From assembly GCA_030710605.1 (NCBI GenBank), contig CP092877.1:46422406-46486405 (forward strand): a stretch of 64,000 nucleotides of DNA, written 5' to 3'. This document shows positions 21,297 to 32,446 of the stretch, in pieces. Source of the DNA: Cordylochernes scorpioides. Its lineage: Eukaryota > Arthropoda > Arachnida > Pseudoscorpiones > Chernetidae. The translations under genes were made by a program, and so were the position numbers. How positions within the stretch are numbered: position 1 is the first letter of the stretch; every line of letters starts with the position of its first letter. The notes under the pieces were generated by a model. That model was not told where the DNA came from. It did no database searches and saw nothing but the letters and a program-made list of their open reading frames with translations.

Positions 21297-21696
21297 TGTT
21301 TCGTTTTATTCTGAACAAAGGTGGCAGAAGGCAGCGCGCAGCGGTGTAGGTACAAAGAGCTACGTCATCGCTGACCAATGGGAGGCCAGCTGGCGGACCG
21401 CCAGAGGGAGCTCGCCACCTTCTAGAACATTCTTCGCACGGTCGCCACTAAAGAACAATGCCTTTCAGAGTTGCGGCTTTAATTCTTTTGTAAATTCTTT
21501 CAATATTCCTTGTAAAGAGAGTTAAAATAAATTCATTTGTAAAGCTTGGGATGATTGCCTGACCAAAGATAAGTACATTTGTTTCTTTAACCTATTATAA
21601 AACATTATATTCAATTAAGCCTAACGAGAACAAATTGTTTGTAAACAATCATTCTGCTTTTCCTCCTTGCGCATTTGCCAAGTGGGAAACAAAACA
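21297..21696 (+). repeat. 3' LTR of the BEL element
   Basis: 400 bp, paired with 15,608-16,007. It is preceded by a purine tract and followed by CTCTT, after which the 32-bp array resumes. Confidence 0.95.
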
Positions 21697-22680
21697 CTCT
21701 TCATTGTTGGCTTTTTATCTTACATTCACTCTTCATTGTTGGCTTTTTATATTATATTTACTCTTCATTGTTGGCTTTTTATCTTGCATTCATTCTTCAT
21801 TGTTGGCTTTTTATATTATATTTACTCTTCATTGTTGGCTTTTTATCTTACATTCATTCTTCATTGTTGGCTTTTTATATTACATTTACTATTCATTGTT
21901 GGCTTTTTATCTTACATTCATTCTTCATTGTTGGCTTTTTATATTACATTCACTCTTCATTGTTGGCTTTTTATCTTACATTCATTCTTCATTGTTGGCT
22001 TTTTATATTACATTCACTCTTCATTGTTGGCTTTTTATCTTACATTCACTCTTCATTGTTGGCTTTTTATCTTACATTCACTCTTCATTGTTGGCTTTTT
22101 ATCTTACATTCATTCTTCATTGTTGGCTTTTTATATTACATTCACTCTTCATTGTTGGCTTTTTATCTTACATTCATTCTTCATTGTTGGCTTTTTATAT
22201 TACATTCACTCTTCATTGTTGGCTTTTTATCTTACATTCACTCTTCATTGTTGGCTTTTTATCTTACATTCATTCTTCATTGTTGGCTTTTTATATTACA
22301 TTCACTCTTCATTGTTGGCTTTTTATCTTACATTCACTCTTCATTGTTGGCTTTTTATATTATATTTACTCTTCCTTGTTGGCTTTTTATCTTACATTCA
22401 TTCTTCATTGTTGGCTTTTTATATTATATTTACTCTTCATTGGTGGCTTTTTATCTTACATTCATTCTTCATTGTTGGCTTTTTATATTACATTTACTAT
22501 TCATTGTTGGCTTTTTATCTTACATTCACTCTTCATTGTTGGCTTTTTATCTTACATTCATTCTTCATTGTTGGCTTTTTATATTACATTCACTCTTCAT
22601 TGTTGGCTTTTTATCTTACATTCATTCTTCATTGTTGGCTTTTTATATAACATTCACTCTACATTGTTGGCTTTTTATAT
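21697..22680 (+). repeat. 32-bp minisatellite, right half
   Basis: About 31 further copies of the 32-bp unit of 14,847-15,607, mostly identical except at three or four variable positions. All forward frames are open, again without coding meaning. The array ends at TTTTTATATCATATAGAAAATC, where the Helitron body resumes. Confidence 0.95.
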
Positions 22681-23026
22681 CATATAGAAAATCATAGTTT
22701 TATCTAGTGAACATTTTTTCCCGTGTCACATTGCCGTGTCATCCTGAGATAATCTTACTTTTGATAAATAATATTCAAGATAACAAACTTAGTGATAAGA
22801 AAACTTGTTACCATCGTCACAATGGGGGCGCTGCTTGCGAGTTAAATCTACAAATCTGCAAGTAACTCTAAGGATATTCAAGATATTAATGAAATTATTT
22901 TTCAAAAACCTTCCCGGTGATATACCTAATAATATCCCAAAATTTCACGGCGATTGGATGTATGGTTTTTGAATCTATACAGTACAAACAAACAAACAGA
23001 TAGACATTCAATTTTATATATATAGA
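22681..23026 (-). mobile_element. Helitron 5' part at the outer end of the chain
   Basis: It is closely similar to 14,040-14,490. The outer end is TC after A on the minus strand and abuts the gypsy A integrase codon for Lys (frame KTLKNKLK before it). It is the 5' terminus of the whole Helitron chain. Confidence 0.82.
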
Positions 23027-23602
23027 TTTAAGTTTGTTTTTCAAGGTTTGAACATTCCTCTCAGCGAGTACATTTGTTGCTGGGTGTCCGGGCGCTATAA
23101 ATTTTTGTCTGATCCCGTTTTCAAGACAGTAGTTCGAGAAGGTATCGCCGGTAAATATTGATGCGTTGTCAGAAACCATGACAAAAGGGTATCCATGGGT
23201 TGAAAAAATGTCATTTAAAAGTTTGATGGTGTTGAGGGATGTTGGAGGTTCACTGATGGCTTTGATCTCGGCCCAGCGAGATTTTGCATCAATTAGGACT
23301 AAGTAATAATATCCCTGGAAAGGTCCTGCGTAGTCGAGGTGAATGCGCTCCCAATTAGTTGATGGAGGATCCCAATGATGTACAGGTGCTTTTGGAGGAT
23401 TGATTTGAGTAGATAAGCAATCTTTGCATGTTTTTACAAGATTTTCGATATCCTTGTCAATATTCTTCCAAGTGCAGTAACGTCGGGCAAGTTGTTTCAT
23501 CTTCCCGATCCCAAGATGTGTTAAATGAAGGTCTTTTAAGACTTCCAGTTGAAGACTTTTTGGAACTACTACTTTATCATTCTTGAACAAGATTTCTCCA
23601 TT
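23027..23602 (-). pseudogene. Gypsy A integrase core
   Basis: On the minus strand it reads NDKVVVPKSLQLEVLKDLH, the zinc region HLTHLGIGKMKQLARR...CKDCL, the core HLDYAGPFQGYYYLVLIDA with its first catalytic Asp, VSDNASIFTG with the second, and LAERNVQTLKNKLK with the catalytic Glu. It is open across the whole core. It ends at the Helitron and resumes at 13,736. Its right edge is the TA duplicated by the Tigger insertion. Confidence 0.9.
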
Positions 23603-24098
23603 TACAGTAATCCCTCGTTAAGACGAACTCAACGGGAGAACGAAATACCCTTTTCGTCTTAAAAGAATATATACCGAATTCGTATAAACCGAATTCGTAT
23701 TAGACGAATTGAATTCGTGGTATCCGGGGGTTGTACTTATGTACTACTGATGAGTAAGAAAATTACATTTCTGAGGAATAACGAATAAATTTATTTGAAA
23801 ACAATATTAATGAAAATATTTTATAATTTTAAGGAACAACAATTATGTATATGTATGTACATAAAGTATTTTATTTTAAAAGACAATATGGATAATATAA
23901 TCACAATGTAAGGCAATAACATGAGAATATAAGTTTATTTTAAAACACAAATAAAAAAGAACAACAAAAGAAACAACTTACATAATATACTTGGTACATA
24001 CAATGTTTATGTGTATGCAGCATATGCAGTATGCATAGAGTATCCTATATCTGGGTTTTCTCTGCAGGCTTCAGAAAGTCTGTTATAGTGTTTTGGTG

Positions 24099-24462
24099 TT
24101 ATTTGATTGGGCACTGTTTCAGACACTCCCTTCTTATTTTATCCAGGTCATCTTCAAAATGAACATCAATATCCGCAGAGGTTTTGGACAGCTTCTGGAG
24201 GGTTTCGAGGGCCGCGATTACTTCCCTTCTAGTAGGCAACATTATCTCTTCTTTCACCTCATCGTCTTCTGTTTCTTCTTCTTCTTTCTTCTTTTCTTCT
24301 AATTCGGGTGAACCGCGAATTTCCCAACCCTTCATCCAGGGCAACATACTCCAGGAAAGTCAAAGTCTCAGCTGGGTTTGTAGCTGAAAGGAGTTTGGTC
24401 CATTCTTCAGGCTCATCAAGCATTGTTTCTGGAAGTGAAAACGAATCAGCTGTTTTTTCCAC
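24099..24462 (-). pseudogene. Tigger transposase C-terminal acidic tail, frameshifted
   Basis: Two overlapping minus frames contain EPEEWTKLLSATNPAETLTF and an acidic stretch (ELEEKKKEEEETEDDEVKEE), followed by TRREVIAALETLQKL and IRRECLKQCPIK. Acidic C-terminal tails with such helices are usual in Tigger transposases. The DDE core between this and the N-terminal piece is missing, so this is the far edge of the internal deletion. There is a one-base shift near 24,310. Confidence 0.65.
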
Positions 24463-24542
24463 ACCCCCAATGAGACACTTATATCTTTAGCCTTTTCTTT
24501 GACAAGTGCGCCGGATACAGGAATATTATTTTGTCTACTTTT

Positions 24543-24801
24543 TTAAAACCATTTTAAAAGCTCATCTTCCACGTCTTGATGGGATGCTTTTCGAAGTCGT
24601 TTTGAAGAGCTCGAAGACCCTGAGGCAACAGCCGCATCTATTTTTTCTTTGTTTTTTAGAATGGTTGATAATGTGGATTTCGCAATTTGAAAATTTTCGG
24701 CAATTTGCGACTTAGATAACACTCCACGTGCAACTTCGTCCAAAATTTTCCTTTTTAAGGCAAGATCAATGGCGCTTTTTTTCGCGGTTTAGATGACATG
24801 T
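24543..24801 (-). pseudogene. Tigger transposase N-terminus (CENP-B-like HTH)
   Basis: It opens with MSSKPRKKSAIDLALKRKI and continues DEVARGVLSKSQIAENFQI, then AKSTLSTILKNKEKI, the Psq/CENP-B-type helix-turn-helix that binds the terminal repeats. After a basic stretch (KRLRKASHQDVEDELLKWF) it ends in stops exactly where the second DNA-binding and DDE domains should begin. A protein this short could at most bind element ends. Confidence 0.85.
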
Positions 24802-25269
24802 TTATGTAGGTTTTTTTATGGAAGCTCAAACAATTCACACTTCGATTATTTAGAATTTAATAATTTTTATTTCAAGCGCATTATTTTATAATACAATCAA
24901 TTAGTCGGTTATAAAAAAGATATAACAAATATAAATAAGTCCTTTTTCTTCTGAGAGCTCGAACAAAGGACGAATGTTTACACAAAAGACAAAGAGAGCC
25001 AATACTTGATATCAACGGCGTTTTTGTTGTTTTAATAGTTTATTGTTTTACTTATAACTCGCCTTTAAAAACATATTAGAATTCGTTTTAACCGATTGAT
25101 TAGTTCTGCTGGGGGCTAAATTTAATTCGTATTTCGTCATAACCGAATATTTCGTCTTAACCGGCAAAATCTCTTTGGAAAGCATTGAAATTTAACGGGG
25201 GAAAAGAAACGGTTCGAGCAAACCGAGAGTTTGTATAATCCGAGTTCGTGATAACGAGGGATTACTGTA

Positions 25270-26255
25270 GTGTGTAATCACTCTCAATGGAATTTGATGT
25301 CTCGTTTTAGCTTTGACAGTTCTTTGTCTTTGTCTGTCTCTTTTTTACAATTTCTTCCACTGTTAAGGTTTTCGTAGAAATTTCGAACACCGTTGTGGAG
25401 CATATTCGATGTACCTCCTCGTTGATAATCATGTCGGTGGTAACATAACCTTGGGCAGTGGGTGCTCGTGACAAACAGTCAGCAATTTGATTTTCAGTTC
25501 CTTTCTTGAATGGCACGACGTAGTCGAAACCTGCTAGAAATGAAGCGTAACGTAAGAGACGTGCAGATGTCATTTTTGGAAATTTTGATTTAGGATGAAA
25601 AATTCTGGTCAAGGGTTGATTATCAGTAATTAGTGTAAATTTATGTCCGAAAAGATAATTTAAAAAATGGTCTACTCCGAACACAATTGCCAGTGCTTCT
25701 CGATCTAGTTGAGAGTAGTTTTGCTCTGCATCTGTTAGTGAACGTGAGGCAAAAGCAATTGGGTGTTCTACCTTATTGATACCATGAGACAATACTGCAG
25801 CGATTCCAACAGGGCTTGCATCTGTTGTTAGGGTAACAGGCAAGTTTGTATCGAAAGGAATTAAAACTCTGTCACTCGCAACTTCATTCTTGAGTTTGAT
25901 AAATGCTGCTTGGCATTGGGCTGACCAAAAGAAATTTGTATCTTTCTTAAGTAACCTTCGAAGTGGATAAGTTATTGTTGAAACATCTGGTATAAATCTA
26001 GAATAATACGTTATCATCCCCAAAAATCTGCGTAAGTCGGCTATATTCTTTGGTTGTGGCATGTCGATGATAGCCTTTACCTTTGAAGGAGATTTTGATA
26101 TTTTGTTATTTTCTATTACATGTCCAAGATAGTCGATTTTAGTTTGAAAATAAATACATTTATTTTTGTTGAGGTGTAAGTCACACGCGCGTAATCTTTC
26201 TAAGCAAGCAAAAAGATTTTCCTTGCATTCTTGTTTTGATTTTCCATGTACTAGA
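25270..26255 (-). pseudogene. Gypsy A RT C-terminal part and RNase H
   Basis: It reads from the middle of RT just after the catalytic FDD box (LVHGKSKQECKENLF), through KNIADLRRFLGMITYYSRFI, then RNase H: TLTTDASPVGIAAVL, QLDREALAIVFGVDHF, ITDNQPL and NQIADCLSRAP. The 251-codon open part is 25,307-26,062. A frame break near 26,070 separates it from the preceding RT piece, which continues at 32,701 after removal of the gag-only LTR element; the duplicated ATAT lies within the codons of the FDDI box. Confidence 0.9.
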
Positions 26256-26429
26256 ATATTGTGACAAAGAAATATTTTATTATTTAATTTAATATTATTG
26301 AATGAAAATATATTCTACAGATTATAAAAATTTATATTAATCTGTATTTGTGAAATCATCTTTAAAATATTTCTTTGCTTGCTTGCTTAAGATTCTCTAG
26401 CTGTGAAGTAAAGTATTATAAAATAAGAT

Positions 26430-27400
26430 ATGATGTTAAGTAACAAGCCATCAGGCGTGAAACGAAATCGCTCCGAGATGGACTCTGACCCTAAACATCT
26501 CGATTTCAAGTTCGGTCAAATCTCTTGCGCCTTCAACACCGGCGTGAATCAAATAAATACGCTCGCTACCAAGGCTAAATTAAATGAAGATCTACGCAGA
26601 AGCCTCATAAAAACTCTTCATTCCGCTCTGACCTGCGCTGAGCTGGCTCTCCAGGATGCCTACACTGGTATCAACCTCGCACAGTCTCGCCCCAAGCCAA
26701 TGGCAGAGACACCATCCAGACCCTCATATGCTAAAACAGCAGACATGACCAAACCCCCAGCGCCTGTCTCCTCGGAAGTCAAACCAACCTATAACAACCT
26801 GGCAAGAGACTTTGAATCCCATGTCGTAATTAAATCCATAAATCCTACTAAGGAATCTCGAGAAATCCTCCGCGAAGTAAAGTCCAAAAACCCTTCTCTC
26901 TTTGCCTCAAACGAGGTAGCTGCTTCAGTGAAAGGTAAAGGGAAGCTGGTCATCCACACTAAAACCAAACATGTCGCCGCTGAGCTAGCATCCAAGCTGA
27001 ACAATGCAATGCCATCCGAACTGTCTTGTCAGGAACGTCCAACGATCCACCCCAGATACTGTATCTTTGGGGTAGAAGACAGCACCAAAAATGAAGAAAT
27101 CCTTAAAAGTCTGGAAAACAACCCATCATTCAAGAATCTACCAGGGAAAAGACACTTCAGAATTGCACATCGACCCAAACCCAATCCAAAAGGTTACACC
27201 ACAGTATTCGTTGAAGTGGACGATGACGCCGCCAAGACTCTGCAACAACGTGGTAAGATCCCCATCGCAAGCTTAATACACCGTTATGAGAAAAGCTATT
27301 CTCTGAAGCAGTGTTACAGATGCTGCGGTTTCAACCACCGCGCATCGACCTGCCAAGCCGCCAACCCCTGCTCCAGGAACTCCCCCGAAACTTCAGATGG
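26430..27400 (+). pseudogene. LINE ORF1 (nucleic-acid-binding Gag-like protein), truncated
   Basis: It is open from MMLSNKPSGVKRNRSEMD for about 320 codons. It has a Lys/Pro-rich N-terminus, then a region resembling LINE Gag proteins (HVVIKSINPTKESREILREV, HFRIAHRPKP, GYTTVFVEVDDD) and one zinc knuckle (CYRCCGFNHRASTCQ). The usual second and third knuckles are missing because the frame runs into the endonuclease through a deletion near 27,390. ORF1 proteins package LINE RNA. Confidence 0.8.
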
Positions 27401-30400
27401 CCCAATAGCACATTTTTAACATTTGCTCCACCTGGTAACTACATCCCCTCGGGATTAGTTATTCGCGCCAGCCTCCATCCTGTACAGGTTGATTCCTCCG
27501 ACCCAAACATCACTGCTGCGATGATCTGGCTAGGCAAACAAGCCCTCTTAGTTTGTTCAGCCTACTGGCACCATGATACAACAGAATATGACTTTCTTCC
27601 GACCCTCGAATCCATTATTACCACATGTGCCATACCAAGTGTTTTAGGCATGGACGCCAACGCCCACTCCCCTACCTGGGGTCTCGGTGCAGTCCGTGAT
27701 GCTCGAGGCGCTAGTCTGGAAGCATCTTCTATGCTCACAAACTTACACTTTCTGGGAGCTCCTGTGCAATACACTTGGAGCAACGGACACCAGTCTTCCT
27801 CCATCGATGTAACCTTGGCTTCCAGTTCCCTAGCCGCCCGAGCAACTAGAACATGCCTCCCTTAAATGGCATTCACAGACCATCTACCGATCCTCACTAC
27901 AATCCAAGATACAATATTCCCAGCGCAAAATACTTCCTGGGCTGAATCGACGTGTGTGGAAAGCGCCTTCACTGCATTCCTTGGCTCCTCTCTGCAACAT
28001 GCAGTCTCACGTCTTCATGCCGCATCAACACACCAGGATATAGATGATGTGGTGTATATTCTTACCAAAATCCTTCAAGAGGCCTGCAACATATCCATGA
28101 AAAGAAAAAAGAAAGACAACAGACCATCAAAACCCTGGTGGAATAAAGACTTAGCAAAACTCCGCAATGTAGTAGTTTCTCTAAGGCGCCTTTCGCAGTG
28201 CACATCCACGCCCATTAGAAACTTCTTCAAAGGGCTCTACAGAGCATGTCACAACAGGCTGAGAGCCGAGATAAGACGAGCCAAACACCTATCATGGATA
28301 AACCTCTGTCAAGAAGTATCCTCAGCCGCTTGGAGCTTTGTCCACAAATATATTTCCAAAGGACGAAGCACCCAAAGAGGACCTCCACTGCTCAAAAAAT
28401 CTGACGGAACCCCCTATACACCAGAGGAAACCTGTGAAAAAATCTTGCAGCACTTTTGTCTGCCTGACACACCAATATCTCAGCCTCGGCCCTTAATACA
28501 GTTTTCTGGCCTCATTGAGCCAGACTTCACCGACGCTGAAGTACTTCGGGCCATCAAATGCTGTGGACTCAAGAAATCTCCAGGCCCTGATCGACTTGGA
28601 GCAAAGTGCCTTCAATTAGGAGGTCCTCCCCTACATAAACTACTTGCAGGACTTTTTACCAAGTGTTTAAGATTCGGCCATTTACCATCACCCTGGAAAA
28701 TCGGCCTTTTAGTCCTCATACCCAAACCGGACAGCACAGCAGAAAACCCACTGGAAAGATTCCGCCCAATTGCTCTCCTCAACACCCTAGCCAAGGTATT
28801 TGAGCGTTGCATTTTGGCTCGACTACAATGGCTAGCAGACCGGCACAATTGGTTTTCACCCCTCCAATTTGGATTTGTTCCTTGCCGTTCGGCCGAAAAC
28901 GCCTTAGCTGCAATAAACCAATTCATAGACAGGGACATGGAAGAGGGGGAGAAAACACTAGTAATCAGCCTAGACATTAGAAGAGCCTTCGACACCGTAC
29001 ATAGGTATTCTATCATTGAAGCCCTACGAGATGTTAGCTGCCCTGAGGAACTACTACAACTAATTACCAGCTATTTCATAAATAGAAAAATGGCCTATAG
29101 CGTCTGGGGACACACTGCTCACATTCTGTCACTCCGTGGAGTCCCACAAGGAGCGGCTTTAAGTCCCTTCCTCTTCAATATGATTGCAAGAAAAGCATTT
29201 ACTTTGAAAAAACCTAGAAAGAGCGAATTAGCGGGCTTCGCAGATGATTTCACACTAATGGTGCAGGTGGCCCCAAAGCTTCCTAAATGTCAAATAAACA
29301 ATTTTCTTGAAAATTTCTCACAATGGTGCAGAAGGCATGGAATGTTGGTAAATCCCCACAAGACTCAAGCATGCATGTTTTACAGAAACAAACCAAGATG
29401 GCCAAACAAAGACAGCATCCGACTTCTTGACCAGCCCATTGCAATCAACAAAACAATTAAAATCCTTGGTATTACCTTTGATTCAAAGAGACAATTTATT
29501 AAACATCTCAATAACAGTTTACTCAAATACCGATGGATACTCCCAAGGCTCACTAGCACCATAAAAGGGCAATTTGGTTCAACCTTCAGTTCCGGACACA
29601 AAATTTACAAGAGAGTCGTTCTCCCAGCGCTACTATATGGCTCTGGTGTCTGGGGAAAACGTGCATATGACACAAATGGGGCTCGCAAGCTACGTAGTCT
29701 CCACTACAAATATGCGAAAGCAATAATAAGAGGTGGTCCATGCACACCGACAATACCAGCTATCTCATTGACGGGTTGTTCCCCACTCGATATCTCTATA
29801 AAGGCTCACAAAGAATATTTAAAAACTTTGAAAACGGGCCACTACGAATCACGCCCAAGTCCTTCCTTTTTACCCTATCCCCCATTACGGAAGATAATCT
29901 ATTTTACCAAATCACTACAACTAAATGTCACCACCATTTACACAGACGGATCCCAATCATCAGAAGGAGTTGGGGCTGGAGTCATCCTACCACCTCCTCT
30001 ACAAACCATACAACTTAAACTCCACCAAGAGTGCTCAGCGTTCCAAGCTGAACTGCTTGCCATTCTCTACGCAACAAAAATCACCATGAATTTCCCGAAA
30101 GAACACTTTATCATTGCCTCAGACTGCCAATAAGCTCTATCAGCCATATGTAGGTCTTGGCCCCCAAGAACACAACTAATTGCGGAAATAATCTACAACC
30201 TGCATTTTTCACCAAATGTGCAACTCTGCTGGATCAAAGGCCACAGCGGTATTCCAGGAAATGAACTGGCGGATCAGGCGGCAAAGGCTGCAGCACATTC
30301 TAATATGCCACTATCCTTTACCACCCTCCCAAAGAGCGTCGCGCGCGGTAAAAAAGAACAGATAGCCCTCAAAATGTGGACAGACCTCTACATCCAAGAT

Positions 30401-30770
30401 TACTCCACCAGAAATCTACGAAGATTTGCTGCTACCCCGAAAATACTTCTCCAAATGCTTCGAAACATCAAGCATGGATCTACCTCCACAACAATCCTGA
30501 CCGGCCATGGCTACATTCAGGCAGACCTTGCAACGGTATCGAAAGAAGACCCAACTTGCCCCCACTGCCAAGCTGAAGACCAAAACGTAGACCACCTCCT
30601 CTTCACTTGACCAACCTTCCAATACCAAAGATTCCAGACAGCCACTCTCCTAGGTATCACCAACATATGTCCAGCATCCCTAGAAAATCTCCCAAGAAAG
30701 AAATCTGCCTGGCAACACCTCATTAATTGGACTTCCACTGGCATTGTATATAAATCCAAGAAGACTTAGG
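27400..30770 (+). pseudogene. LINE ORF2: endonuclease-RT-RNase H
   Basis: The endonuclease C-terminal half has VLGMDANAHSPTWG and FTDHLPILTT, separated by a TAA at 27,863-27,865 in the same frame. RT motifs are KKSPGPDRLGAKCLQL, RPIALLNTLAKVFERC, ISLDIRRAFDTVH, LRGVPQGAALSPFLF and the catalytic FADDF. RNase H (IYTDGSQSSEGVGAG, AELLAILYA) is broken by a TAA at 30,131-30,133 after SDCQ and resumes with WIKGHSGIPGNELADQAAK. A Cys-His motif (CPHCQAEDQNVDHLLF) closes the protein. The endonuclease N-terminus is deleted. Confidence 0.9.
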
Positions 30771-30851
30771 TCAGAAGGACATCCCGGGTAGTTGGCGACT
30801 TCTGTACGCTCCAGGAACCTGGGTTACTTAAATAAATAAATAAATAGCTGT

Positions 30852-30956
30852 AAATGGTGGGGCTGACCTGTTAATAATTGTCGACTCGTCGCTGTGACGT
30901 CATCAATAAATACTTTTACATCTTAGGATATTTCAAGGCTTGATTTCTACGCTACA
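30852..30956 (+). repeat. 3' portion of the split 5' LTR
   Basis: 105 bp identical or nearly so to the right part of 32,447-32,696; with 26,260-26,404 it rebuilds a full 250-bp LTR. TGGTGGAGAGACTGG directly after it is the likely primer binding site. Confidence 0.9.
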
Positions 30957-32190
30957 ACTGGTGGAGAGACTGGACCGATACCCATTAAGAAATAAAAGAA
31001 AAATTGATTCTGTTGAACCAGAAGAAACTTCTATGAATGTAAAGAAGGAAGGTACTCAGGTAAGCAACTACGTTGTTCAACATTTGCCAAGGAACCCTTC
31101 CATTTTCTCCGGGGAGGATGGTGAATATCTCCAAAACTGGTTAAAAGGGTATGCAGGTGTGGCAAGGTACAACCATTGGGACGAAACCCTTTGTCTTACT
31201 AAAGTTTATTTTTATCTGTCTGGAACTGTCTCAAATGGTTTGAGAACAACGAAGAAAGCATCCAGACTTGGAAGGATTTCACATCTCAATTAGAGAATGT
31301 GTTCGGAAAAAAATAAAATTCAAAATTGCAAGCGGAGAAGAAACTTAAAACACGGGCACAATTAAAAGGTGAAAGTACCGAATTTTACATCCAGGATGTC
31401 CTGTGCTTGTGCAAAGAGGTTGATCCTCAAATGAGCGTAGAAGATAAAATCTCCCACCTCATGAAGGGGATAGCTGAGGAGCTTTATCAAGCACTCCTAC
31501 CGAGGGATGTACAGAGCACCGAGCAATTCATTACAGAATGTCGCCGTGTCGAAGCGCTCCGTTGTAGGCGAGTTACCCCAACCAGGTACGAGCGCCTACC
31601 AAATGTAGCCTCTCTCTGTGACCAGGATGACGGAGAAGATCTGTCATCGCTGATCCGAAAAAATTGTCCGCGAAGAGATACAGCAAGCATTGGACTCTCC
31701 CCAAGAGGAGCCTAAAATCGCTGCCAATGAAGATTTAGTAAGGGAAGAGATCGTAAAGACCTTGGCGCCTATATCAGAACCTACAATAAGTCCCCCTCAA
31801 GCACCCGGGCCGGTATCAAATCCTAAATTTGAGGCTCAACCTAGAAATCCCCATCCTACATCTCAATATCAGAAACAAGGAAGAAGACGCGACACCAATG
31901 AATGGCGGACAACTGAGGGAAGGCCAATCTGTTTCTACTGCGGACGCCCAGGTCACGTCGTCCGCTATTGCCGAGACAGGAAGAGACACAATGAGGAAAG
32001 GAGAAAAGAATATTTTCAAAGAAAGCAAGACGCAATGGTATTCTACAACTTTCGAGCCGAATCTCAGGACCCCCAATGACGAATCATCGAGGAAAAATTT
32101 CACTCGCTACCGAAGCCCTACCTCATATCCCGGTCGAAACAGACAACATTTTTCACCTGCTAGAATATCTAGCTGGACGCCCCGCCATTA
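30957..32190 (+). pseudogene. Gag of the gag-only LTR element
   Basis: Several overlapping frames give one Gag. The N-terminus has VQHLPRNPSIFSGEDGEYLQ and NWLKGYAGVARYNHWDE, typical of a gypsy capsid start. After a frame change comes TRAQLKGESTEFYIQDVLCL and KISHLMKGIAEELYQALL (capsid C-terminal domain). A proline-rich linker is followed by the CCHC knuckle CFYCGRPGHVVRYC. Three or more frameshifts are present, one next to an A run near 31,310. No pol follows before the 3' LTR. Confidence 0.85.
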
Positions 32191-32446
32191 AAACTAGATG
32201 ATAGACCATATGGGATGTAAGGCCGCAAATTTATAAAATCCTCCCTTGCCGACCACAGTGGAAATAAAAAACTACATTGACGTAAACATAGACCTACCAA
32301 GCCCTCATGAAGAAGATATCTCAACTGAAAGAAGACATCCACCGCAGTCACCTGAAAATATCCCTGGCCATAGTACTAGTTCTTAAGACTGACGGCGTAA
32401 GTCTCCTGCTGAGCATCGGGTCGATGCTCTCTATAGGAGGAGGCTA

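Larger units (their letters stand above)
15608..21696 (+). mobile_element. BEL/Pao LTR retrotransposon, young insertion
   Basis: Two 400-bp LTRs (15,608-16,007 and 21,297-21,696) begin TGTTTCG and end AAACAAAACA. I see only about two differences between them. Target duplication CTCTT (15,603-15,607 and 21,697-21,701). A primer site follows the 5' LTR and a purine tract (AGGAGGGGAGTA) precedes the 3' LTR. Gag with DUF1759-like sequence, an aspartic protease, RT, RNase H and integrase follow BEL/Pao order. One TGA in gag and one A-run frameshift are the only defects seen. There is no env. Confidence 0.96.
13737..23026 (-). mobile_element. Helitron chain carrying a tRNA gene, a minisatellite and a BEL element
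   Basis: On the minus strand the block starts TCTATATATATAAAATTG at 23,026 after an A. It ends with a GC-rich hairpin and CTAG at 13,740-13,737 before a T, so the whole 9.3 kb behaves as one Helitron insertion into gypsy A. Inside are further Helitron 5' ends (14,492 and 14,846), a tRNA-Gly gene, a 32-bp array and a BEL retrotransposon. I found no Rep/helicase ORF, so movement would have needed an autonomous relative. Read-through past an internal 3' end, or Helitron-into-Helitron insertion, could build such a chain. Confidence 0.75.
23605..25267 (-). mobile_element. Tigger/pogo-type DNA transposon with internal deletion
   Basis: Terminal inverted repeats CAGTAATCCCTCGTTA / TAACGAGGGATTACTG are flanked by TA on both sides (23,603-23,604 and 25,268-25,269). 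The ends and the CENP-B-like N-terminus fit Tigger/pogo. At 1,663 bp it lacks the DDE catalytic core. It lies in gypsy A between RNase H and integrase. Confidence 0.92.
26405..30844 (+). mobile_element. Non-LTR retrotransposon of the R1/I group, inside an LTR
   Basis: Flanked by the 7-bp duplication TAGCTGT (26,398-26,404 and 30,845-30,851). It ends in a (TAAA)n tail. ORF1 has a zinc knuckle; ORF2 has endonuclease, RT (FADDF), RNase H and a C-terminal Cys-rich motif. The RNase H argues for the R1/I group rather than Jockey. A deletion removes the end of ORF1 and the start of the endonuclease, and several stops are present. Confidence 0.9.

Noticed and set aside
21635..22697. Three parallel open frames of about 330-350 codons over the right minisatellite
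   Set aside because: Same artefact of the stop-free 32-bp unit; not membrane proteins.
13737..23026. Autonomous Helitron with Rep/helicase
   Set aside because: No HUH-Rep or Pif1-type helicase motif is found in any frame; all long coding within belongs to the BEL element.
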